Positions 34,317 to 47,074 of a DNA stretch of 64,000 nucleotides are shown here, in pieces. The DNA comes from Helichrysum umbraculigerum (Eukaryota; Streptophyta; Magnoliopsida; Asterales; Asteraceae): positions 64,825,837-64,889,836 of the forward strand of contig CATIUR010000004.1 of assembly GCA_949592205.1 (NCBI GenBank), read 5' to 3'. A model generated the notes under the pieces. That model saw only the letters and a program-made list of their open reading frames with translations. It had not been told where the DNA came from and ran no database searches. Positions within the stretch are counted from its first letter, which is position 1; the number at the start of each line of letters is the position of its first letter. The translations under genes were made by a program, and so were the position numbers.

Positions 34317-36998
34317 TGTGACACCCATCAAATTAGGACTAGTTATTAGATCCTAATCATCTAGTAGTACATATAATTAGTGCTATGTTTTAGGCTAATT
34401 GTATGTATCAATATGTATATTGTTATATATATATCAGTACGCGATTTGTTTAAATCGTGCATTTTCAAATCGGCCGAATTCCGATTCATCTATACGGCGT
34501 TGGTGAAAACAAGTATTAAGTAATATAGAATTATTATTTAATACAACTCATTATTTATTACATATTATTTCGATAATATTTCAAAAGAAACTCGTATCGT
34601 CTAAAACAATCATACGCAACCAAAAATGAGTGAAACGCGTTCGATAATCAAAACCAACCAAAGTTATATTTTTATAACTCATTAACGAGTATTTTGATAA
34701 AATACTTCAACTCAAAAATATCGAAAGCTTATTCGTTATTTAAAAACGTATATATAATACATAACGTCTAAATATACATTTAAACGATCGGGTAAACGAA
34801 CACGGATATAATACCAATTATTTGAGACAAAATATAACAAAAATCCACCTCCTTTTTGACTTGGAAAAATCAGCCAAACAAGATCCATGAAACATGGATC
34901 TTGTTCTTGACTTTAACCACCACCATCATCTCATCTTTCTTCATTCAATCACCAACTCAATCTCTCTCATTCTCTCTCTAATCTCTGATCTTTCTCTCTC
35001 TAAAATCAGCCACTTTCACCACCATAATCCACCATCAAAACCTCTTCGGATCATCAAGTCGATTGAAGCAAAAACGATCACGAGAACGCGAGCTACGCTT
35101 CCACCTTTTCGGATTCTTCATTCGATCATTGTAAGAATCCTGAAACTTTCATAAAATACTTGTATTATGTTTATATAGATGATATATTGTTCATACAACT
35201 TGTTAATGTCCAAATCTAAATCTTAAAAACGTTTTTCATAAGTATGTATGTATGACAGATTCTGTCTCTCAAAAACAGTCCCACAAAATCGTTAATATCT
35301 CGAGCTCTAAGATGAGTTAGACAACCAATTTTTTTTTAAAAGTTGCGTATTGAAAAGAGCTACAACTTTCGTGTTTTACACTTTTTCCAGATCTATACGG
35401 ATTTAAGTATAGAAGCTGATCTTTGAATGTTACTCGTTTCCAAACCAAATCCGACTACCTTTCATGTTGATTTTTGTTAAAAATAGCAGATGAACTTATA
35501 AAATTACCATAAAGTGCAGATTTACACTAGACCCATAGGGGAACATCTGTGATTTTTGGTGGGTCTTGATTTGGACTAAAAAGTGTAGAAAACGAGAGGG
35601 TTGTTGAGTCAAAAATCTGGAGATTATAACTAACAGGGGCAACACGATTATAACTAACAGGGGCAACAAGATTATAACTAACAGGGGCAACACGATTATA
35701 ACTAACAGGGGCAACAAGATTATAACTAACAGGGGCAACACGATTATAACTAACAGGGGCAACAAGATTATAACTAACAGGGGCAACAAGATTATAACTA
35801 ACAGGGGCAACAAGATTATAACTAACAGGGGCAACAAGATTATAACTAGAAGTGGTAACAACTAGTAATCACGTAAGACAACAACACAACAACACATGAC
35901 CTATACGAATACTAAACACTTCAAATACACTTTACAAGTATTTCATTTCAACATTTCAATAATAACGTTTTGAGATTATTATTACAATTAATCACCAACG
36001 AGCCGTATACGATTTTCACAACTTTAAACATAAACATTAACCAAAGTATTTGGACATAACTAGTTGAGGGAACAACTAGCATAGATGGTCTGTAAAGTCA
36101 TCTAATCAAATAAAACCTTGCGCGTCTAAGACGCCCTACAGGTTTCAGTCGATTGAACGACATCATTTGTCTTGTAAACCATCATTTGTGCTTGATAGCA
36201 TCTCATTAGGCTCAGGTGAGTCTCATAGCCCCTTTTTAAATGCTTTTACCTAGGGGTGAGATACATGCTCATTTTGTTTTACATCTGAACACAAGTATCA
36301 AAACATCGCTATATATTACATGAGTAAATCATCTAATCATTTTAAGTCCTCATAGCAGAGTTTGGTAATACTTTGTAGCGTGAATGTTAGTGTATGGATC
36401 CATATGGGACTGACAATCCCCGTCCGGGTCAGCAAGCACTGACTGGTCAAAACGGACGCATTATCATTTGTTCATACGTATGTTGATTAGGCATACGCAT
36501 AGAGGCACCCTCGCTCAGGCACTTAATTGTGATCCTGACATCTCAGTTAAGCTCAGACTATGTGCTCATGGCTTTATATACATTATATTTGATTAATTTC
36601 AAACATCATTATTAAATCTTGTGGTTCATACATCATATCTTATCATTAAACATGTGAGCTCACCAGCTTTATAGCTGACCTTTTAGCATGTATTCTCAGG
36701 TTCTCAGCAGCAGTAGGACTGCCATTCAGGATGCCCATTAGTTCGAGTCGCATACAGACATCAAGAGATTGTCATGCATTACTATATTTTGTATAATTTA
36801 GTTATGCCATAGAATCTCTATCATTTGAACTCAAGGGCTTTTGTAAACTATATTATAATGGTGTAAAACCTTTATTTTATCAATGTATTTGTAAACGACG
36901 CATGTAATGGTCGTTCATTATGTAATCTGGTGCTTTGTGTATTGATTAGTCGCGCCCCGAATCGACCCGCTTACGCATCATAATTTAGGGGTGCGACA
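34317..36998 (+). repeat. 3' LTR of the Tekay-type element
   Basis: 2682 bp, same order of parts as the 5' LTR. Nine perfect 24-bp repeats lie at 35626-35848, the donor at 36213 and the acceptor end at 36699. It ends GCGACA and is followed by the second ACCTT. Confidence 0.97.
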
Positions 36999-37003
36999 AC
37001 CTT

Positions 37004-38712
37004 GGCATAATGTCATTGATTTGAACCATATTTGAGTTCAAAATGCCAAGAATCGTCCAGAATGAGAGAGATATCGGTAGTAAAAACGTGACTTTTTACG
37101 CGATATCAAGTATCCCACACTTAGAACTTTGCTTGTCCTCAAGCAAACTAGTATTCAACATGGTTAAAGATAAGAAGATAATGAAATATTTTAAGGCGGA
37201 ACTCTTTGCTAAGGGGGTTTTGGAAAAATAAAATATTTGTTCTTTGAGAAAGCAAGGTTGTAATCTTTGGGAGCATGCTTTTGATTTTTGATCTTGGATA
37301 CATGACTAGGCGATCCTCTCAAGGTGGTCACTCTAATCACTCAAAGTGTTTAGGGTTTCCTATTCTAAAATTATCAATCACTCAGAACGCCAGTCATGTA
37401 TCGTTTATCGTCATAGGCTTGATCGAGAATCAAATCGTTACCTTTTTGGTGCGCGTGAAGTCGATCTAGCCACAATCATTCTAGGGGAAGTGATGTAGGG
37501 TTTTGGAGTGAGGCGTTTGTGATATGAGAGGGTGTTTTGTTGGATTTTCTTTTTGGTGAAGTTGGAAAGCTGAAATTTTTGACTTTTTGGGATGATTGAC
37601 GCCCTTTTCTTTCGGTATTTGGAACGAGTCTTTTTCTCCATTTGACTTTCTTTTCTTCGAATTTTCTTGGGCATTTTTTACTTCGTATCCTTGTAGCCTT
37701 TCTTCTTTCATCTTTGGAACTTTTATGAAGTTTGAGGGATACTTTTGAGTAGGTACGGGATAACGTGTTTATTTTGGGGGGGTGTGTAGAGGGGTTCAAA
37801 AATGATGTGATTCGATCTCCTTTTTACTCACCAATTTGGACTCGACATGCATTACAGGAGCAAGTTCTGATTCTAAACACATACATCGGCACACTCAAGA
37901 ATCGAAAAAGTGAAGCATTAAAAGTGAATGCTTTATATGGCTCAAGATACCTCACGAATCGAAAGTTGGTTTGTTGTGTGCCTAGTCATGCGATGCTCTT
38001 TATGGGATTGCTAAACTAATTTTTCAAAAGAATTTATATTTTATTCGTCCTTCTTCCTCAAAGTAAGTCATTCTTCGTCTAAAATTTTCATTTTCAACTA
38101 AATTTTTGAAAATTTTTAAAAATTTTTGAGTTACTTTTGAAGAAGCAGGGTCTAAAGAGCAATGACTTAGAATCAAGCATATACCATTATCCACTTTACA
38201 GTAGTGCAACTACTGCTATCCCACACTTAAAGGAACATCGTCCTCGATGTTATTCTAAGTTTTGACTGGGGTAAAGATCCCACACTTAGGATTTAAAACA
38301 TCTTAGACGTATTCTTTTAGCAGTGTGTGTTGGGTTTGAATCCCACACTTAGTGATAAGCATAGTGGATATGGTATATTTATAACGAAGGAAAGAGACTG
38401 GTATAGAAGCACTCCCCGGTATTTGCAGTGTTCCTTGGTATGCGTTTGCCAAACTTCGTCTTGCTGGGTTCACTCTTGATCAAGTATTCATGTGATTGGT
38501 CTCGTAGGTATGAACACGTTGGATATACTTTCTTTGATGCGTGGCGTCAAGAACTTGATGTGTTAGGCAGAAACTTGTTCGTATATCCAAGTGTGAAAGA
38601 TAGTCGGAGACTTCATCACTTCTTGGAATGTAAAGTTGAGAAAATGTAAAACACGGGTTGCCTCCCGAGAAGCGCTCTTTTAAAGTCGAGAGCTCAACTT
38701 CTTTTCTCCTAT
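37004..38712 (-). mobile_element. Athila-like element: LTR start, polypurine tract and 3' untranslated region
   Basis: Read on the minus strand this is the tail after the protease-fusion frame. The phrase TAAGTGTGGGA recurs (plus-strand TCCCACACTTA near 37112, 38219, 38278 and 38340), as in Athila elements. The last one precedes the LTR start at 37108. The short frames here are incoherent and I do not accept them as genes. Confidence 0.5.
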
Positions 38713-40743
38713 CTAGGTGGAGATGGATGCATCCATGGGCTCCCTTTTGTTGATGTTGTGGGCCCTAGGTTGCGGGAAAGTGTATCGAGGTGGATAGATT
38801 CTTATGAAATGATTGACTATTGTCGTAATCAATTCAAATGGACTATCTCTCGATTCTGCCTTATAGTTCGGAAGATGCTCTGAAGTTGTTCTCTTAAGTC
38901 CTTGGAGTCCGAAGGTGATGTAATCGACTGCTTTAGTGACAGTCCCACTAGGGTCGGTCATGGTGACAACCTCTCTTGGCGGTGGGTTTTGCCAGAGAGA
39001 GCATACAAACGCCAAGAATTGCAGTTTTATGTCTTCATATTTCTCGGTCTTGGGGTCTCCGTTGAATCTTCTGATAGATGTGCACAGGTTTTCTATTTGC
39101 CGGTGCTGATGGTTGTTGAATGGGAAATCGAATTCTGAGAAAACTAGAACATGCTGACGAAGTATCTCCTTGCATCCTGAGTTGAATATGAACTTCGTTC
39201 TGGAGTTACTTTTCCGTTGTTGAATCTCCCGTAGATGTATTATAACAAAAGTAGCGATATCAAGTGGTGATTCATATGTAGCCCTAAAAGGTCGTTCGCG
39301 CCTTGATTCCTCCCAAACAAGATCACTAAGTTCTTCAATCAATAACTCAACTTGTTTTTCAATAGTGGAGTTGATAACCATATATCCGCTTTCTTTGGAA
39401 CTAAGGTGATCTTCTCTATTTAACAAGTCACACAATGATGTGAGGTCATTTTTTATCAAGATGTCGGCACGACTGCTCGGATGTCCAGTACTCTTTTTCA
39501 TATGCGCTCTAACGGATCCTAACATCTCCCATTGTGTTGAGGTGAATGGGATGTTAGATCTTTTAAGGGCATTGTAGATTCTAGCGTAAGTCCGTTTCTG
39601 TTGTAGACAGAATTGCAGTTCAGCAGGGGAAAGAGCAAGCATGTTGACTACGCCGCTTATTCCTCCTATTGCTTTGTCAAATCTTTGGATGAATTCTTCG
39701 AGCACTTTGTGTTCTATGATGGTTTGCGGTTGGTATCTTGTGCGTTTCGAATATTCCTCCAGTGTTTCTCTTCTCGTGGGATGATTGTGGTTACTTCCCG
39801 CCATTTCTTCCGTGGTAAATGGATTAGTTGGCGGTGTGCTTCTTTTGTTTTCTTCTTCAATCTTTATCTTCCCAATTTCTTTCATCGTTGGTTTGTTTGC
39901 TGATGGAGATGCATTTTTCATCTCTTGTCCTATTCGTCGGAGGTCAATCGGAAAATATGGCGTGATTGCCATTTCCTTACTAGATTTACTTTCACTTGTT
40001 GACTCTGCAGTTTCTTTGTCCTCTATGGTCTTGTCCGTGGAGATCATGTACATATCGGCTTGGTTTTCAGCGTTAGGATTGTCGATATGGAAAGTGATGG
40101 TTTCTCCCTGAGACTGCAAGCTGATGGTTTGTGCGAAGACGTTGATGATTGCCTTGGCCGTATTCATGAAAGGTCTTCCTAGTATGATTGGGATGTGTAC
40201 GTCTTCCTGCATATCCATTACTACAAAATCTGCTGGGTAAAGAAATTTGTCAATCCTAACTAAAACATTTTCAGCTATTCCCCTAGGGTACTTGACCGAG
40301 TGGTCAGCAAACTGTATTGTCATTTTGGTAGGTCGAAGATTTTCTAACTCAAGCCTCTTGAAAAGCGAGTATGGCATAAGATTAACACTAGCTCCTAAAT
40401 CGGCGAGAGAACAGATAATGCCTGAATTGTAGATGGAAATAGGGAGAGTAAAACGTCCGGTGTCTCCGAGTTTTTCAGGAATGATATTTTTCAAGATAGC
40501 TGAACATTCCTCGTTCAGCGGGACATTGGGTACTTCGGGTAACTTATCCTTGGTTGTAAGAAGTTTTCTGAAGTACTTTTTGGAGTGAACTTCAGAGGCG
40601 GTATCTAGGAATTTCCTATCAAGCTGAAAAGACTTAAGCTTGTCAGGTCGTTGTTTAAGACGAGCCGGAAATGGAATGTTTACTTTCCTATTTGGTGCAG
40701 ACTCTGAATCCATTGTCGATGGGACAATAGGTGGTTCCTTCAC
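38713..40743 (-). CDS. Athila-like aspartic protease fused to an unrecognised C-terminal domain
   Basis: A 676-residue frame; it is open further upstream to 40884, after a TAA at 40885-40887, and the annotated start is a GTG, so the true N-terminus is probably upstream gag. Residues about 85-230 match Athila-branch proteases: KLGDTGRFTLPI, catalytic DLGAS at 115-119, NLMPYSLFKRL, and the ILGRPF flap-region motif near 188-192. Residues about 230-330 are low-complexity linker. Instead of reverse transcriptase, residues about 340-676 form a mostly helical-looking region (for example ALSPAELQFCLQQKRTYARIY) that I cannot assign. It has no transmembrane segment. The frame is intact, although no RT, RNase H or integrase is nearby, so the element is non-autonomous. 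An env-like or captured host domain are the main alternatives. Confidence 0.7.
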   Translation of the reverse strand: MKEPPIVPSTMDSESAPNRKVNIPFPARLKQRPDKLKSFQLDRKFLDTASEVHSKKYFRKLLTTKDKLPEVPNVPLNEECSAILKNIIPEKLGDTGRFTLPISIYNSGIICSLADLGASVNLMPYSLFKRLELENLRPTKMTIQFADHSVKYPRGIAENVLVRIDKFLYPADFVVMDMQEDVHIPIILGRPFMNTAKAIINVFAQTISLQSQGETITFHIDNPNAENQADMYMISTDKTIEDKETAESTSESKSSKEMAITPYFPIDLRRIGQEMKNASPSANKPTMKEIGKIKIEEENKRSTPPTNPFTTEEMAGSNHNHPTRRETLEEYSKRTRYQPQTIIEHKVLEEFIQRFDKAIGGISGVVNMLALSPAELQFCLQQKRTYARIYNALKRSNIPFTSTQWEMLGSVRAHMKKSTGHPSSRADILIKNDLTSLCDLLNREDHLSSKESGYMVINSTIEKQVELLIEELSDLVWEESRRERPFRATYESPLDIATFVIIHLREIQQRKSNSRTKFIFNSGCKEILRQHVLVFSEFDFPFNNHQHRQIENLCTSIRRFNGDPKTEKYEDIKLQFLAFVCSLWQNPPPREVVTMTDPSGTVTKAVDYITFGLQGLKRTTSEHLPNYKAESRDSPFELITTIVNHFIRIYPPRYTFPQPRAHNINKREPMDASIST

Positions 40744-40936
40744 CGGAGAAGAAATCGTAGGTGGGCTATGTGCTACCTGAGAGTCTTGAATATGGGAAGC
40801 CTCCTTATGGGAACTAGTTGGACTATCCTGAGGTTTAGCATTAATACGTTGTGCTAATTGTCCTAAGATGAGACCAGCTTGGTCTTATCTAGCTGAGATA
40901 TGTCTGAGACTTCTAAAAACATTCCAGAGAGATCAA
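40744..40936 (-). pseudogene. Remnant of Athila-like gag upstream of the protease
   Basis: The in-frame extension 40884-40744 encodes 47 residues including AGLILGQLAQRINAKP, which runs into the protease frame. A TAA at 40885-40887 and loss of similarity at about 40937 end it. The rest of gag and the 5' LTR are not found to the right, where fragment B begins. Confidence 0.45.
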
Positions 40937-42757
40937 GTGAGCGAGAGAAAAGATCAAAACCCTAGAATCATCATTAATCATCAAAATTCTTAAAGGAAAT
41001 TACATCTTCTTCTTTTGTTCTTCTTTTGGTCGAACCGTACCCACCACAAGGATGATTTTGAGTTGTGAAACAAGGCTCTAGGTGAAATTGAGTTCATATA
41101 ACTTTGATTCAAGCTTCCAAAATGTGAGTAAATCATCCATTGATCATCCTAATCATGTTGTAAGTCTCAATTTCTTGATTTTCCTAAACCTAGATAATGG
41201 GTTTTTGAGTATTTGTTTGAATTAGGATGGTTAATATGAAATTGAAGCTAGTTATGCTTGTATAGTTGTTAGTTAATACTTAATTCATGATTATAATCTA
41301 AGCCTAACATTTGATTGAAGAAATTGATTATGTTGATGATTACTATGATCATGATGGGTTATATGATGAAATCATGATGATTGATATGAAATTGAAGCTT
41401 GTAATGATGAAATAATTGTTAGTTGATGCTTAAATGATGATTAGAATCTAAGCCCTAACCTTAAAATGAAGAAAATGATATATGATCATTAATAAAGTTC
41501 ATGGGTTTAGTTGATTCTCCTATAATCAAAGCTTTTAAGCTTGTGTTATTAATGTATAATTGATAATTGTTGTTAATGAAGATACTATGGTTGATTAATG
41601 ATGATGCTTAATATCATTCAAGATAAATGTGTAAGTGATTAAGTGTTCAAGAGGTGTTCTTGAGAATATGTTGATTATGAGGTGTTCGAAGAATTATTGA
41701 TGTTTGAGGTTAATAACCTTGGTCATGATTTAATCATGTTGATTAGTAATAATTATGTTAAAGTACAATAAGTAAGTGAATGATGTTATCCATATTGAGA
41801 CAAGTGACTAACTTGTGTTATTCTGTTGTATTATCAGATATGGAGAAGAGTCAGTGACATTAGACTACTTAGTGGACAACTGAGGTGTGGGTTAGTGGAT
41901 CTTTAATCCTCATTGTGATTTAGTTGTAACAGGGTTTGGTTACAACGAGTAAACGTATTATTACTGCTTTTGGTTTGCCATGATGATTTTGGTTTAATAG
42001 TAATAATACTGTTGATAGACTGTTTAGTCTGATATGTTGATCTGGTTGAATATGTGAATATGTGATCACTTGATATTTGGCCTTCGGGCATCAGTGTATT
42101 GAGGTCAGCAAGATGTTGGGCTTGGTTACTATTGTTAGACGACAGGAATTTCCTTGTACTTATCGTTAACAGGAAATTAGGTCGTATGAGATTAGTACCA
42201 AGCTATCGGTCTATTCTGTATTGGCCATACAGATTGACGGTAAGTGTTCTTTGATAAGGTTTCCTCAAGAGCCACCGATCCTCATTGATGTGTTGTGTTA
42301 TTGAGATGTTATCTCATTGATATTATATGTTTATTGTTGGTATTTTTGGCTGAAGGTTTCCCTAAGAACCATCGATCTACTGTGATGTTTTTGTTTACAA
42401 TTATTTATTGTAAATAGAGTTGTTAAACTAAGTTGGACTGTTGATTAGTTATTCACTCACTTAGCTTTGAGCTAATCCCCCACATTAACACTTCTTGCAG
42501 GTTAAGGATTTCGTATCGGGTGGGCAAGAAGTTGGACTAGATGGAATGTTTGACAATCTAGCGTCAACTCTGATATATATTTTGATAAGAAAATGATGAA
42601 ATTACATAACACCTCGTGTGGTATTATTGTTGTTGTAATATTGGGTATCAAGTTTTGAAAATAAATTTATGTACATTTTATAGGATATATGTTTTAAATA
42701 TACGCTTCCGAGCCAAAATCATTATTATAATGGTTTAGTAAAATGAGGGGTGTTATA
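40937..42757 (+). mobile_element. 5'-shortened LTR of gypsy fragment B (relative of element A)
   Basis: The sequence from about 41830 to 42757 is homologous to LTR A in opposite orientation: GTGACATTAGACTACT, the TTGTAACAGGGTTTGG stretch, and CTTCTTGCAGGTTA at 42491. It ends TGTTATA just before a primer site. The part that should hold U3 and TATA is absent, and recognisable element text starts with a UTR-like AGAAAAGATCAAAACCC. The left border is therefore approximate. Confidence 0.6.
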
Positions 42758-44790
42758 AGTTGGTATCAAAGCATAGATTTGGGTGAATTGTACATTGTAA
42801 GATGTTCAATCCCAAACCTAGATTTGTGTCAAGTCAAACATTCCAGGGTGTGGGATTAGTGGTTGTATGAGAAAGTGGTTATTTAATGTGTACTAACCTA
42901 TAACAAGTTGCAAGATTGTTGTTTTGGTTGCAGAGACGGAGGAATATGAGATACCGAATGATATTCTCAATGATTCCTCGATACTCGTGGGCCTAAGTGT
43001 ATCAGGTAATTTTCGATAAGCTTGTTGAATCTAAATAAGCTTGAATTGACTACTTTGCTATGACATGATTAATAGTAAAGTAAATTGAGTCAGACTGATA
43101 TGAATCCCCAGTTGTGAGTCATTGATGATTATTACTTGTTAATATGATGATAGGAATATTAATGAGTAATTCTGCATGAACTTGAAATGACAGGATAAGT
43201 GTTGTGTTGTGTAGACACATTGTTGACTAAGGTGTAATAGTTGTATTATGTGAATTTAAGTGTGTCTACAATATAAAATTAAGTATGAAATCGGTTGTAT
43301 GAATTGAGTATGTGGAATTTACTTGCTCTTGTGAAATAATGATTTTGGTAGCAATATGATTAAGTGTAGTAGTAAATCTTGATAAAACAAAGTTGATATG
43401 ACTCACTATAATGAAATTAATGAGATATAGGTATATCTCAATGGATATGATTTAGAGTCATGTTGTTGTTTAATCTAAAAAAAAGTGTCCATTGATTGGA
43501 ATGTGTGTCTTTGACTAGGAAAAGTCAAAGTTGAAATTGGTAGAGTCAAATTGTATAATGACTATGTTAAAAAAAAAAGGGTGATAAAAGTGGGTAGATG
43601 TTTATATTGTTAGCATTGATCATGATTGTGGTTGAATTATGATCTAGGTATTAAAAGTGGTAAAATAAGAAAGTCAAAGTTGAAAACTTGTTGTAATTGG
43701 TGTAAATATGATGGTTTTATATGAAATTGGTGTTTTAAAGTTATAATACGACACCAATAGTAAAAATGAAGTTGTTTGACTTGGTAAAGTCAAAGTAATG
43801 TGAAATGGGCGTTGGAATAGTAATCATATGGGTTGAGACCCAAATGGGTTGTTAAAGTGCCCGAATGGGTCACTTATTGGTTAAAAGGTTAAATGTTTGG
43901 TGGTTCAAGTAGAATGAGTGTCAAAGTTACTTTAAGACTTACATATGGTGAAAATGTGTGTTGAAAGTGTTTTGAGTAGTCAATGTGGTTATTTTTGGTA
44001 AAAAGTGTCCAATTGGACCCTTAAACGGGTCAATGAGTCAAAACATGATAGAATGGGTATATGAGGGTGATGAATCTGACTACACGTCACAAATGTATAT
44101 AGAAACATCTTGGCAAAGGGTGGAAGTCAGAAACCAAGTCATTTGAAATTTGACGTGTCACCAAAAAATGAGTTAAAATGGTCCAAAATGAGTCGTACGT
44201 CTGTTTTTTCGTAAAACGTGTAAATTGAAAAAGTGGAAAAATGGAAAGTTGCATTTTGATTATATGAAGGTGCCTGTAAAATTTCAGACCCTAACACTTT
44301 ACGGTTTGTGAGATATGCGCGTTTGAATTTTGGAAAATTGCCTAAATATTTGCTGGTGCAGAATTTGCTATGCAGGCATGGGACCCGGCGGGTCGGGTAG
44401 TGGACCCGGCGGCTGGAGAGGTTGACCCGGCGGCTAGGGACCATGACCCGGCTGCTCCTCTGGCCTTTAAACGGGGGAATTTTTCTGTTGCACAAAAACT
44501 CAATGTACCCGGTGGCTTGGGTGTAGAACCCGGCGGTTTGACCCTGTGAGCCGGCGGGTACACCCTATAAGCCGGCGGCTTGTGGTTCTTTTATGTGAAA
44601 AATAATTTTTATAAGTTTTTCGACGTTCGAGGTAATGTTTGACGTAGAAATTTCCGTTAGAAAATTTCGGTGTCAGAATAAGACGAAATTTACTAGTCTC
44701 CTCCATTTGGTCCTTAACCCCTTATAAACGTAAAAGGAACAGAAAGTTTCATGTATTTCCGATTTAATTCCCGTGAAATTCATTGACAAT
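42758..44790 (+). mobile_element. Leader and non-coding interior of gypsy fragment B
   Basis: A primer site with one mismatch (TGGTATCAAAGC) lies at 42761-42772. The next 500 bases match the leader of element A. From about 43300 on I see no gag or pol. A GC-rich array lies at 44382-44582. The right border is undefined, with ordinary AT-rich sequence resuming near 44790. Confidence 0.5.
44382..44582. repeat. CCGGCGG-core repeat array in fragment B
   Basis: About eight spaced motifs of the type ACCCGGCGGCT, ACCCGGCGGGT and AGCCGGCGGCTT lie in 200 bases of otherwise AT-rich DNA. The core is the same as in the arrays of LTR A and the gag-only element. Confidence 0.85.
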
Positions 44791-45128
44791 TATATATATC
44801 AATCGTCCAAGTCAAGATTTCCCATGAAATACGCACAAAACCCGACTGTTCCAACTTGTTTTGTATATATTCATGATGTATGACGATATATATGTATATC
44901 AAACCAATAACACGCAACCTAACAAAAGTGATTGATTCTTTTGGCACACAATGTATAAAAAGCAAATTAAACAATTGGCTTTTCATAACAATAAAAATAA
45001 GATTACTAACATTACGATGCTCAAGTCTATATATCTCTATAACACAACTAATTAAACAAATGGTCATTACTACAAAACAGAGGTTAATAGACCTTTCTGC
45101 ATATATAATTCAAAATCATATATATATA
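44791..45128. other. Intergenic, no gene seen
   Basis: AT-rich, with short frames only on both strands and no recognisable product. Confidence 0.5.
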
Positions 45129-45387
45129 GGATTTATTGTTTCAAAGTGTATTATACTTTATATCTTTTACTATAGTATGGGGTGTACTTTCAAAACTTTT
45201 ATTGTATGTTGTGAACTTGTCAATTCCGTTTATTGTATGTACACACTCCTTTTCTTGGCATTCTATTGTATATTTCCTCATACATACAATAGAATGCCAA
45301 AAAACAAAAGGACGGAATTGACAACTTTAATACATACAATAGAACAAATGAAAGTTTGTGTCATAATGCACTTGAAACAATAAACCC
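45129..45387. mobile_element. Fold-back MITE, same family as 6109-6366
   Basis: Ends GGATTTATTGTTTCA and its complement GGGTTTATTGTTTCA. The arms share CAATTCCG and GGCATTCTATTGTAT blocks. AT-rich 8-9-mers (ATATATAT) flank both ends, compatible with a Mutator-size TSD but not diagnostic. It lies 350 bp downstream of the LRK10-like kinase pseudogene. Confidence 0.75.
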
Positions 45388-46679
45388 ATATATATGTGGA
45401 TAAAAGTTGAAAACACGACGGTGAAGTGGAACTTAACATTTACGTTTTACAAAAAGGGACAAAACTGAAAGTTTATTGTGTTTTAAACGACATTTAAGCC
45501 CTTTTTTTTTTTTAATAAAGGAAGTTCAGAAATGAATTTTCTATATATTAAAAAATAATGAAAATTATTTTGTTACTCCGTATAAAACTAAGTTCATGAA
45601 AAATGAATTTGAAAATATTCGGAGCCAAAGTCTTTTATGGATGACTCAAAATAATTATCACATATACACATGTTTTCAATATTCATTAGGAAATAATAAC
45701 TAACAATATTGCAAATCTTAAACGATATAAACATTAAAGGCTTTCAGTAGCAGAACAGCAAGGATCCAAGTGATCTGTACATGAGGAATTAACTGATCTT
45801 GATGGAGACAGCATATAAGGTTTTGGAGGGATTTCCAATAACTCTAATCCGCCTTCTAACATTTCTAACACCTTGGTGATTGTAGGACGATTCAATGGAC
45901 TAGTTTGTATGCACCATAACCCAACGATAATAATTCTTCCTTGCCATCTCATTTTCTTCAGCGTTCGCAATCTCGTGCAGCCCAAGTTCTTCTTCATGTA
46001 ATTCAACCTTTTTATATATCCAATGAGGAAAATATATTTCACTTGTATGATCAACTTCAACCTCGATATTTCTCCTCCCTCCAACCATTTCTAAAATCAT
46101 CATTCCATAACTATAAACGTCTGATTTGTGTGAGACCACTCCAAAACTTCTAGAGAATACTTCCGGAGCAATATACCCAGGTGTTCCTCTCATATTAGAC
46201 ATCGATATCATGCTCCTTTTCTCAGGGAACAACTTAGCAAACCCAAAGTCGGATATCTTTGGACAAAATTCTTGATCCAATAAAATATTATGGGGCTTGA
46301 TGTCAAAATGTAAGATCCGTGTGTTACAATCCCTGTGCAAGTATTCTAAGCCTCTAGCAATCCCAATTGCAATCTGGTGCAACTTTTCCCACCCTAGTTG
46401 GCTAGAATTCGAAGAACTCCGGCCATATATGAATCTCTCTAGGGAACCATTAGGCATGAATTCATAGATCAAAGCCCTTTGACAACCCTCTAAACAAAAT
46501 CCCACGATTCTAACAATATTAACATGTGAAGTTCGACCAACACTCGCAACTTCATTAATGAAATCTTCCCCATTACCTTTTACTTCACTTAAAACCTTCA
46601 CTGCTACTAGGTTTTTGTTGCTTAAAGCTCCTTTATATACAGAACCAAAACCACCCTTGCCGAGTTTGACTGCAAAGGA

Positions 46680-47066
46680 TGTTGCCCAATGGGGTTTCAA
46701 TCAAACACGAATCAGGTAATAACAAAAGTTAATGATTCAAACTATATGTTTTTATTGAATCAAGTAATAAGATAATCTGTACAATTTGTTCTACATAAAA
46801 CTGAAATAGAAATCCTATTTATACTATTGCTTTGTGCGGTTATTTCCCAACCATTGCGTTGCTTCATTTTGAATGGTTGTGTCGTTTCACCCGTGTGTTG
46901 CTTTGACCATCACGATGGTTTTGTGAAACGTTGCCTCTGTTTATTTTGTTTCCACAGGTTGTGGTGTTTTCTGTGAACCGGTGCCACCATATAGATGTGT
47001 ATTTAAGTTAACTACTAATACATATATGGTCCTTGTACTTTGACTGAGGATGAGATTAGTCTAACA
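46680..47066 (-). repeat. 3' LTR of the Copia element
   Basis: 387 bp. It differs from the 5' LTR at three positions that I could see (for example CCAATGGGG against CCAGTGGGG near its end). The polypurine tract is at 47067-47077 and overlaps the last pol stop codon. Confidence 0.95.
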
Positions 47067-47074
47067 TTCACCCC

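Larger units (their letters stand above)
26403..36998 (+). mobile_element. Complete Tekay/Del-type Ty3/gypsy chromovirus, TSD ACCTT
   Basis: Two LTRs of 2658 and 2682 bp (TGTGACACCC...GTGCGACA) bracket a 5256-bp interior. ACCTT flanks both ends (26398-26402 and 36999-37003). The interior has a tRNA-Met primer site, a leader, one long gag-pol frame with two nonsense codons, and a purine tract. The LTRs differ by one 24-bp repeat unit and about seven substitutions that I counted by eye, so the insertion is recent. The chromodomain after integrase and the tRNA-Met primer site place it with plant chromoviruses, most like Tekay/Del. Confidence 0.97.

Noticed and set aside
37476..37799. Lys-rich minus-strand frames in the Athila-like 3' region
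   Set aside because: Three overlapping frames in all phases of AT-rich non-coding sequence, with no conserved motif.
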